Under the pieces are notes generated by a model. That model saw nothing but the letters and a program-made list of their open reading frames with translations, ran no database searches and was not told the DNA's origin. 64,000 nucleotides of DNA, from assembly GCA_016719945.1 (NCBI GenBank), contig JADJYE010000012.1, forward strand, positions 163,560 to 227,559. The letters run 5' to 3'. The stretch's first letter is position 1; the number at the start of each line of letters is the position of its first letter. Below, one piece after another: positions 19,572-26,680 of this stretch. Position numbers and translations under genes: made by a program. The DNA is from Polyangiaceae bacterium (GTDB lineage Bacteria; Myxococcota_A; Polyangia; Polyangiales; Polyangiaceae).

Positions 19572-22500
19572 TCACTCGATGCTGAACAGGTCCTCGAGAT
19601 CCTGCTTGGTGAGCTTCTTCGTGCCGCCCGCGTCCTCGGAGAGCACGCTCGCGACGAGCTCGCGCTTCTTCTGCTTGAGCTGCGTGATCTTCTCCTCGAT
19701 GGTCCCGGCGGCGATGAGCTTGTAGACCGTCACGACCTTGCTCTGACCGATGCGGTGGGCCCGATCCGACGCCTGCTGCTCGACGGCAGGGTTCCACCAC
19801 GGGTCGAAGTGGATCACCGTGTCGGCGGCCGTGAGGTTGAGGCCCGTCCCGCCTGCCTTGAGGCTGATCAAGAACACACCGACGCTCGGGTCGCCTTGGA
19901 AGCGCTCGACCCGCTCCGCGCGGTCCTTGGTGGAGCCGTCGAGGTACTCGTAGCGGATGCCGTCCTCTTTGACGGCCTTCTCGACCAGCCTGAGCATCGT
20001 GACGAACTGGGAGAAGACCAGGACCTTGTGCCCGCCCTCGATGGCGTTGGAGAGCAGCTCGCGCAGCGCCACGAGCTTGCCGGAGTCGTCGTCGGAGAAC
20101 TCCTTCGGCAGCCCCAGGAGGCGAGGGTCGCACGCCGCTTGGCGCAGGCGGGTGAGCCCCGCGAGGATCTGCAGCTGCGCCTTGGCGACGCCCACACGCT
20201 CGACCTCCCCCATGACCTGCGCGCGGACCTCGCGCAGGACCTCTTGGTAGACGATCTTCTGCTCGCCCGTGAGGTCGCAGACCTGATCGGTCTCGATCTT
20301 CTCGGGGAGGTCCTTGGCGACCTCGTTCTTGGTGCGCCGCAGGATGAACGGGTGGATCGTCGCGCGCAGCCGCTGCGCCGTCTTGTAGTCACCCTGCTCG
20401 ATCGGGCGAGCGAAGCGTGACTCGAACTTGTCGAGCGAGCCGAGCAGCCCAGGCGAGACGAAATCGAAGATGCTCCAGATCTCGGACAGGCGGTTCTCGA
20501 TCGGCGTGCCGGTGAGGGCGAGCCGACGCCGGGCCTTGAGCCGCTTCGCGGCGGCCGCGGTCGCCGACAGCGGGTTCTTGATGTGCTGGGCCTCGTCGAG
20601 GATGGCGTACGTGAGGTCGAGCGCCGCAAGGAACTCCTCGTCGCGGCGCAGCAGCGCGTAGCTGGTGATCACCACCTCGGCGTCGCGGACCTGGTCTGCC
20701 TGGTCCTTTCGATCCGCGCCGTGCCACAGGGCGACGCTGAGGGTCGGCGCGAAGCGCGCGAGCTCGCGCTCCCAGTTGGTGACGACGCTCGTCGGCGCGA
20801 CGATCAGCGTGCGGAGCTTCTTCTCCTCCTGCTTGACCGAGAGCAAGAGGGCGATGGTCTGCACCGTCTTGCCGAGCCCCATGTCGTCGGCGAGGACGCC
20901 GCCCGAGCCGAGCTCGTGGAGGAACTTGAGCCAGGAGAGCCCGGACTCTTGGTACGGGCGCAGCGTCGCCTTGAGGTTCTTCGGCTTCTTCGCGCTCTCG
21001 ATCTCGTCGATGTTCGACAGCCTCTGGAACAGGTCCTTCGCGCCCGTCGACACGTTCGCGCCGGCCGCGTGTTGCAGCAGCTCTTGGACGCGCCCCGCGT
21101 GCGCGAGGGAGAGCTTGCCGCCCTTGGCGGCGGCCGTCATCAGCTCGACCTCGCGGTCCATCATGGCCTGGATCTGATCGGCGTCGAACGGCGCGAACGA
21201 GCCGTCCTCGAGCCGGACGTACTTCTTGCCCTCCGCGATCGCGCGCCGGATCTCGTCGCGGTCGACCCCGACGCCCTCGGCCTCGTACGACAGCTTCACG
21301 TTGAGCCAGTCCATCCCGCTGGTGACCTTGGCGAAGACGGAGATGGTGCCGTGTCGGACCTGCGTGCCCACCAGGTCTTCGGGCACGAACAGGTCCCAGT
21401 CCTCCGGGAGCCTGCCGAGCCCTTCGCTCCAGAACTGGATCGCCCTGTCGCCGTGGGCGACGAAGTGCTGGCCGGTGCGGTCGGGCTCGAGGCCGAGCTC
21501 CGCGAGGCGCTGAGCAGACTCTTGCTGGGCGGCGATGTCGACGCGGATGCAGCGAGGCCTGCGCAGCCCCTCCTCCGGCGGGCTGATGAGCACGGGGGGG
21601 GTCATGCCGTCGGCGCGGACCGGGATCTCTTCGGTGCCATATACGGCGTAGAGGCTCACGCTGGCCTCCACGAGGGAGCCTCCAGCGCGCATGCGGAACG
21701 TCGGCACCAGGTCGACGACGTCGCAGATCTGGTTCAGATCGGGGAGCTCGGCGCCGACCTCGAGCGCGATCTTCGGCAGCCCCTGCATGATGACGCGCGC
21801 GAGCTCGCTCATCGGCTCGGCGATGGTGGGGGAGCGCAGCAGACGGCGGAGCGCCGCGACGGAGACGCGCCGGTCGATGCGGCGAGCGATGCCCTCTTGC
21901 GTGTCGATGTGCCAGCCCGGCCAGCCCTCGAACCAGCCCCCGGACAAGAGCGTGAAGCGGCGTTTGTCGGTCGGGCGCTCGAAGCTCGCCTTGACGATGA
22001 TCGTGTCGCCCCCGACCGTCTCGAGGTCGAAGCGGGGGCGGAGCGGCTCTTCTCCGAAGCGAAGCTGCATGAGCGCCGGCTCGAGCAGCACGCGCTGGCC
22101 CTCGAGCGCAGGGAGCAGCTCAGCCACGTCTTCGGAGCGGACGTCGACCGCTGGGTGGCGTGGGTTGCCGCTCTCGAAGCGCGCGAGCAGGCGCAGCGCG
22201 TTGCGGTCGTGCGTGGGGAAGAGGGTCTGCCACGACAGGGCCGTCGACGGCAGGATCGGCATGCGCGCCTCGGCGTCGAGCACGGTGACCGTGAGCGCGC
22301 CGGGGCGGACGTGGACGCGGAACTCGAGCTTGCGGGGACCCGAGACGCCCTCCGGGGGGAGCCAGGCTCCGATGCCTGTCGGCTTGGCGGAGGCGTCCTG
22401 GGGGATCGCGGCCAGGCCAGAGGCGAGGCTCGCGTGATGCGCGACCGGCATCGGGACGGCGGGGCCAACGGTCGAGCCGGGCGGGCCCATCGCGGCCATG

Positions 22501-22985
22501 GTGCTGGACGCGCCGCCTGGGGTGCTGCGGCCGCGCCGGTCGCGCCTGCGCCCGCGCTTCATCGAGTCGGGGGCAGAGCCGTTGGAAGCGGGGGCCGAGA
22601 TCGCGGGCGGGGGAGGCTCTCGGCGGGGCTGAGAGCCTCGCGCCTGGTCTCGGACGGCGATCAGCAGCGCGGCGACGTGCTTGCAGTGTTGGCTCGCCTT
22701 CGCGAACGCCGGGCACGGGCAGCTCGACTTGATGCCGTCCGGCGTGAGCTCGATCTTCACCCCGAACGGCTCGGCGTCGACGGCGCGCACGACGCCGGAG
22801 GCGAGCATGTCACCGACCTGGACGTCCTCGACGACCCGCCTCCGGAAGTACTCGAGGCCGCGCAGGAAGGTACGCGCGCCCAGCAGGCGTCGAAGCCCGC
22901 GGTCGCTGAGGGTTGAAAGAGCGTCGGAGATCGGTGTGCCCATGGACGCGCGTCGCGAAGGAGTTGGCTGTGGCAGAGTCTTCAT
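19572..22985 (-). CDS. SWIM zinc-finger SNF2-family ATPase/helicase
   Basis: A 1137-residue Swi2/Snf2 DNA translocase. A SWIM finger sits at about residues 88-108 (CPCPAFA...CKH, the CxC-CxH pattern). A region of about 500 residues follows, with a helicase-associated SNF2-N-type domain. The ATPase core begins near 640: Walker A DDMGLGKT at about 700, DEAQH at about 793, and a C-terminal helicase lobe with TGLNLTAADTV and HRIGQSK near 1076. These proteins remodel DNA-protein complexes in transcription or repair. The start may instead be the second ATG, 14 codons in (MGTPISDAL). Flanked on the same strand by the pyrophosphatase, 33 bases upstream. Confidence 0.93.
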   Translation of the reverse strand: MKTLPQPTPSRRASMGTPISDALSTLSDRGLRRLLGARTFLRGLEYFRRRVVEDVQVGDMLASGVVRAVDAEPFGVKIELTPDGIKSSCPCPAFAKASQHCKHVAALLIAVRDQARGSQPRREPPPPAISAPASNGSAPDSMKRGRRRDRRGRSTPGGASSTMAAMGPPGSTVGPAVPMPVAHHASLASGLAAIPQDASAKPTGIGAWLPPEGVSGPRKLEFRVHVRPGALTVTVLDAEARMPILPSTALSWQTLFPTHDRNALRLLARFESGNPRHPAVDVRSEDVAELLPALEGQRVLLEPALMQLRFGEEPLRPRFDLETVGGDTIIVKASFERPTDKRRFTLLSGGWFEGWPGWHIDTQEGIARRIDRRVSVAALRRLLRSPTIAEPMSELARVIMQGLPKIALEVGAELPDLNQICDVVDLVPTFRMRAGGSLVEASVSLYAVYGTEEIPVRADGMTPPVLISPPEEGLRRPRCIRVDIAAQQESAQRLAELGLEPDRTGQHFVAHGDRAIQFWSEGLGRLPEDWDLFVPEDLVGTQVRHGTISVFAKVTSGMDWLNVKLSYEAEGVGVDRDEIRRAIAEGKKYVRLEDGSFAPFDADQIQAMMDREVELMTAAAKGGKLSLAHAGRVQELLQHAAGANVSTGAKDLFQRLSNIDEIESAKKPKNLKATLRPYQESGLSWLKFLHELGSGGVLADDMGLGKTVQTIALLLSVKQEEKKLRTLIVAPTSVVTNWERELARFAPTLSVALWHGADRKDQADQVRDAEVVITSYALLRRDEEFLAALDLTYAILDEAQHIKNPLSATAAAAKRLKARRRLALTGTPIENRLSEIWSIFDFVSPGLLGSLDKFESRFARPIEQGDYKTAQRLRATIHPFILRRTKNEVAKDLPEKIETDQVCDLTGEQKIVYQEVLREVRAQVMGEVERVGVAKAQLQILAGLTRLRQAACDPRLLGLPKEFSDDDSGKLVALRELLSNAIEGGHKVLVFSQFVTMLRLVEKAVKEDGIRYEYLDGSTKDRAERVERFQGDPSVGVFLISLKAGGTGLNLTAADTVIHFDPWWNPAVEQQASDRAHRIGQSKVVTVYKLIAAGTIEEKITQLKQKKRELVASVLSEDAGGTKKLTKQDLEDLFSIE

Positions 22986-23018
22986 CCGCGGCCGCTGGCG
23001 AGCGTTCCCCCGCTCGGG

Positions 23019-25268
23019 TCAGAGCAGCAGCGGAAGCAGCACCAGCGCGAGCACGGGGAGCATTTTCACGAGCACGAGCACGAAGGGGATCGCGACGTCC
23101 TTCAACGGATCGCCGACGGTGTCTCCGACCACCGACGCGACGAAGGTCGGATTTTCCGCGCGAGCCCCGGTCTCGTCGACGAGCAGCCGCCCGCCGTGCG
23201 CACCGGTGACGATGTACTTCTTGGCATTCCCCCAGGCCCCTCCTGCGCCAGCGGCGAAGAGAGCCCCGAGGACGACGGCCACCGTCGCTGCCACGATGAG
23301 GGAAGCGACCGAGCCGACAGCGCTCTGTCCCTTATCCTCACTTTCTAGAAGGTGCAAGCCAGCGATGAGCAGGACCGGAAGAAGGATGGCGGTCAGGCCG
23401 GGTAGGACCATCTGCCGGAGCGCGTCTCTCGCGGCGATCTCCGTGCAGGGGCCGTAGTCCACCGGGCGGGCCTCGTCCTCCCGCCCGCGGCTCGGCAGTT
23501 CGAACTGAGGCCGGTCTCGCAGCTGCCGGCGCACCTCCTCGACGATGCGCTTGGACGAGCGGACGACCCCGAGCAGGCTGCGCGCGAAGAGCCACGCGAC
23601 GAGCACACACCCCATCACGATCCCGGCCAGCATCGGCAGCCCGTCGGCGGACACCGCCGACGAAAAATGCGGGAGCGGCCTGCCCTCGATCGCTGCGCGC
23701 TCCATCGCGCGCCGCACCCACTCGCGCTCGAGCACGTGCAGCGCGAGGAACGCCGCCGGCACCGCGGCGCAAGCCGACAGCGCCCGCGAGGCCGCGCGGT
23801 GAGACGTCCCCCAGCTGTCGATGACCGCGAGCCTGCCGCGGACGTCCAGGCGGTCGCGGCCCACGGTCATCGTCACGATGCCGCTCGCGGCGTCGACCAC
23901 GCTCGCCGCGCACTCGAGCGCGGTCAGGAAGGTGCTCGTCCCGACCAGGCCGAGGAGGAGCCCAGCCACCGCGAGCAGCTCGCCGCTCTCTTCGCCGTAC
24001 GCGCGGCCGAGGGCCGCGGAGGCGACGAGCGCGCCGCCGAGCGCGGCGATCGGCCAGATGCTGCTGGTCAGGGCCTGGCCGACCCCGGCCAGCAGGCCCA
24101 GCGTAGGCCCGGTCCGTGAGGCCTCGGCGACCTCTCGAACGCCACGGAACCTCGCCGCCGTCGTCAGGTGGGTCCACGGCACCACGAGCGCACCGGCGAG
24201 GATCCCGATCGCCGCGCCACCGAGCAGCGGTGCGCGGCGTGTCGGCAACAGCCACTCGACGGCGCCCGCGAGGCCGACGGCGTGGATGATGGCTGCCACG
24301 ACCAGCCCCCGCAGCAGGGGAGACTGCGGGTCCTCACGGTCGTCGGTGCGGACGATGAGCGCCCCGAAGGCGGTGCCGAGGATCGAGAAGACCCGCGAGA
24401 GCAGCGGCAAGAGCAAGAGCGCGCCCGGGCTGCGCAGGGTCTCGTCGGCGCCGTAGACGACCGCGAGCGCGAGCATCATCGCGGCGTCCTCCAGGGCGGC
24501 TCCGGCGTACGCGCTGGAGGCGCTCGACGCACATCCGCCGCTACAGTCCCCCGCGAGGTTCGCGATCGTCGCCGGGTTCTCCGCGGCGTCGTCGTCGAGG
24601 CCGGCGTCGCGGGCGCCGATGTCCGCGCCGATGTCCGCGGCCTTCGCGAACGTGCCTCCCGAGATCTGGCCGAGCATCGCCGCGAACGCAGACCCCAGCG
24701 CGTGCGCCACGAGCAGCAGGGGGACGTGAGGCGCGATCGCGAGCGCCCGCCCGGGATCGCTGCCGAGCGCGCCGTGGTAGGCGAGCACAGCGAGGTAGAG
24801 CACTCCCATGGTCAGGGTGGAGAGCGCGGTGGCGAGCAGGCTCATGGCGGTCCCCGCTCTCGTGGACGCCCTCAGGGCGGCGTCGACGGAGCGCCGCGCG
24901 GCGCTGGCCGTCCTCGTCGCGCCGCGCGTCGCGAGGTACGTCGCCGCTTGGCCGAGGGCGACGGCCGCCGTCGTTCCGATCGCGAACGACACCACGACCC
25001 AGACCCCCAGCTCGAGACCGTTGACGGGGTCGCCTACGCTGGTGCGAAGACCGTAGGCGAGGAACAGCGCGCCACCGACGAGCGCGCCGAGGGCGGCCAT
25101 GGTCCCGGACTGGCGGCGCACGAACGTGTCGGCGGTGTCGCGCACCAGACCCGCGACGCGGGCCATGTCGGGCTCACCGCTCGGCAGCGCGAGCAGCCAG
25201 CGCACGAGGTACGCGACCACCCCGAGGCCGACGAACGACAAGAACAGGACGACGACGAGCTCCGTCAC
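23019..25268 (-). CDS. Divergent membrane-bound inorganic pyrophosphatase
   Basis: A 749-residue polytopic membrane protein with about 14-16 hydrophobic spans, related to the ion-pumping pyrophosphatases (HppA). Family landmarks: GGTFAKAADIGADIG near residue 205, and the C-terminal AWGNAKKYIVTGAHGG and VVGDTVGDPLKD. The usual acidic block after the first motif, normally DNVGDNVGD in this family, reads NLAGDCSGGC here, so several conserved acidic ligands or gating residues are missing. It may be a variant pump, a sensor-like paralogue or inactive. The frame is uninterrupted. Its neighbours give no functional hint. Confidence 0.82.
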   Translation of the reverse strand: MTELVVVLFLSFVGLGVVAYLVRWLLALPSGEPDMARVAGLVRDTADTFVRRQSGTMAALGALVGGALFLAYGLRTSVGDPVNGLELGVWVVVSFAIGTTAAVALGQAATYLATRGATRTASAARRSVDAALRASTRAGTAMSLLATALSTLTMGVLYLAVLAYHGALGSDPGRALAIAPHVPLLLVAHALGSAFAAMLGQISGGTFAKAADIGADIGARDAGLDDDAAENPATIANLAGDCSGGCASSASSAYAGAALEDAAMMLALAVVYGADETLRSPGALLLLPLLSRVFSILGTAFGALIVRTDDREDPQSPLLRGLVVAAIIHAVGLAGAVEWLLPTRRAPLLGGAAIGILAGALVVPWTHLTTAARFRGVREVAEASRTGPTLGLLAGVGQALTSSIWPIAALGGALVASAALGRAYGEESGELLAVAGLLLGLVGTSTFLTALECAASVVDAASGIVTMTVGRDRLDVRGRLAVIDSWGTSHRAASRALSACAAVPAAFLALHVLEREWVRRAMERAAIEGRPLPHFSSAVSADGLPMLAGIVMGCVLVAWLFARSLLGVVRSSKRIVEEVRRQLRDRPQFELPSRGREDEARPVDYGPCTEIAARDALRQMVLPGLTAILLPVLLIAGLHLLESEDKGQSAVGSVASLIVAATVAVVLGALFAAGAGGAWGNAKKYIVTGAHGGRLLVDETGARAENPTFVASVVGDTVGDPLKDVAIPFVLVLVKMLPVLALVLLPLLL

Positions 25269-25355
25269 GCGGGGCGCCGTTTACCCCGGTTCTGCCGCGA
25301 GGGCTAAAGCAAAGGCCGGTCGACGGGGCGGTCCTCTGCTCAGGGTCACCACGCT

Positions 25356-26039
25356 TCAGGGGCGCCCAGCCGCCGCCGCGATCGCGCTCTTCAGGGCTCG
25401 CTCGAGCGGGTCGTCGACGTAGGCACCCCAGGAGCCGGGGGAGGCCAGGGGGGCGCTCAGGCTTCCGTGAGGCGGGGCCTGGGCCACGGCGGTGAGCTCG
25501 AGCACGCCGCGCGGGCACGACAGGTGGATCGACGTGAGCGGCGCTCGGCCGCCGCCCAGGAGCGCGAGCCACGACGCCGCGTCCTCTTCGAGCTCGGCGT
25601 CTTGGTCGAACGCGACCGAGAGCGCAGCGATGCCGCTCAGGGTCTCGAGCGCGGTCGCGACCTTGAGCGCGTCACGCCACGCGGCGCCGGTGATCTCGAG
25701 GCGCGTCACGGTCGACCACGCCGCGCCGGGCCGCAGCCCCTCGAGCGCGTCGGCGCGAGCCGCACAGCTGACAGGGAAGCCCCGCTCGAACGTGACGTCG
25801 GAGGGCTCGACGCCGCCTAGCGCGGCGGCCCAAGCCTCGCCGTGAGTCGCGAACAGCGCGCGCGCCCGACTGCCGGCCTCGGCTGCGCCCCGAGCCGCGG
25901 CGAGCTGGCAGGCGATGAAGTCGCCTCGGGGATCTCCGCGCGCGATGAGCCAGTCTGCGTAGACCTCGCGCGGCGCGTCGTCTTCGGGCGCGGCGAGCAC
26001 CGCGTCGAGCAGGCGCCGCTCCTCGGGCGACTCGCTCAC
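25356..26039 (-). CDS. TIGR02996 domain protein
   Basis: A 227-residue protein. The N-terminus has the roughly 40-residue TIGR02996 motif found across planctomycetes and myxobacteria: PEERRLLDAVL, DDAPREVYADWL and RGDPRGDFIACQLA. The rest contains Leu-rich repeat-like strands (VTRLEITGAAW, LSGIAALSVAF). The domain's biochemical role is unknown. The GTG at 26039 is chosen because it overlaps the stop of the upstream 60-residue gene (GTGA); the frame is open further up but only as a shadow. Confidence 0.75.
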   Translation of the reverse strand: MSESPEERRLLDAVLAAPEDDAPREVYADWLIARGDPRGDFIACQLAAARGAAEAGSRARALFATHGEAWAAALGGVEPSDVTFERGFPVSCAARADALEGLRPGAAWSTVTRLEITGAAWRDALKVATALETLSGIAALSVAFDQDAELEEDAASWLALLGGGRAPLTSIHLSCPRGVLELTAVAQAPPHGSLSAPLASPGSWGAYVDDPLERALKSAIAAAAGRP

Positions 26040-26218
26040 GGCGCTGGGCGACGCAGCACGACGAGCGCCGCGTGCGGCTCGACCGCGAGCTGCACGATCT
26101 CCCAGCCCGCCGCCGCATACTCCTTCAGGGTGGCGAGCTTCAGGGCGTCGTCGCTGCACTGCAGGACTGAGCCGAATTGATCCTTGGTTTGCACCTTTAC
26201 GAGGAGCGTGTGCGCCAT
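26036..26218 (-). CDS. Small hypothetical protein, 60 residues
   Basis: A short soluble protein (MAHTLLVKVQTKDQ...VVLRRPAP) with a beta-alpha-beta-like pattern: KVQTKDQFGSV, then an Ala-rich helix around AAAGWEIVQLAV, ending in a basic tail. No family is recognised. Its stop overlaps the GTG of the TIGR02996 gene, which argues that it is real and that the two are co-expressed. Confidence 0.55.
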   Translation of the reverse strand: MAHTLLVKVQTKDQFGSVLQCSDDALKLATLKEYAAAGWEIVQLAVEPHAALVVLRRPAP

Positions 26219-26315
26219 GGCGTTGACGAGGAGAACACGAAAATGTTCGAGTCACCCGTCCCCGTCGTTCGCCGTCGTAGTAACGCTTGAAGGTTCGCGC
26301 GACGCGCGATGTTTG

Positions 26316-26398
26316 GGCTCCGTGGCGAAACGGCAAACGCGGCGGATTTAAAATCCGCTACCTGCGAGGGTTTCTGGGTTCGAGTCCCGGCGGAGCCA
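26316..26398 (+). tRNA. tRNA-Leu (anticodon UAA)
   Basis: Acceptor stem GGCTCCG pairs perfectly with CGGAGCC, leaving A as discriminator; CCA is not encoded. The anticodon arm is GCGGA-TTTAAAA-TCCGC, which places TAA in the anticodon. A long variable arm (class II) and a T-arm CTGGG-TTCGAGT-CCCGG follow, so Leu fits. It reads codon UUA, rare in such a GC-rich genome, and UUG by wobble. Repeats lie directly downstream. Confidence 0.93.
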
Positions 26399-26410
26399 CT
26401 CTCTTGTTTT

Positions 26411-26482
26411 TCTCGCGCGCCCGCTCCGCGGGTCCCTTCGGCTTTCACGCGCCCGAGCGCGCGTGAAAGCCGGCGCGAGGGG
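26411..26482 (+). repeat. REP-like palindromic element, copy A
   Basis: About 70 bases that recur in inverted orientation at 46051-46123. Shared blocks include GCGGGTCCCTTCGG and CGCGCCCGAGCGCGCG. Inside copy A is a near-perfect 13-bp hairpin (GGCTTTCACGCGC / GCGCGTGAAAGCC, 26440-26471). It starts 13 bases after tRNA-Leu and may also act as its terminator. Confidence 0.6.
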
Positions 26483-26615
26483 CGCTCGCTTCTCTCGCGG
26501 GAGGGGCGCTCGCTTCGCTCTCGCGGGGAGAGGGGCGCTCGCTTCGCTCTCGCGGGAGAGGGGCGCTCGCTTCGCTCTCGCGAGAGAGGCCGCTCGCTTT
26601 GCTCGCGGGGATGGA
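26479..26615 (+). repeat. Five imperfect tandem copies of a ~28-bp unit
   Basis: Units run roughly GGGGCGCTCGCTTCGCTCTC then GCGGGAGA, each about 25-28 bp; the middle three differ at only a few bases and the first and last are degenerate. Each unit is partly self-complementary (GCTCGC...). There are no spacers, so it is not a CRISPR array. The block lies between tRNA-Leu and polA and may influence polA expression. Confidence 0.65.
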
Positions 26616-26680
26616 GGCTTCGCCGCGGGGAGCGCTCGCCACGTCGTCCGAATCGGGGCACCCGGTGTACGGTGTCGACC

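Noticed and set aside
26479..26615. Possible CRISPR array
   Set aside because: The repeats are directly tandem with no spacers, and no cas genes are near.
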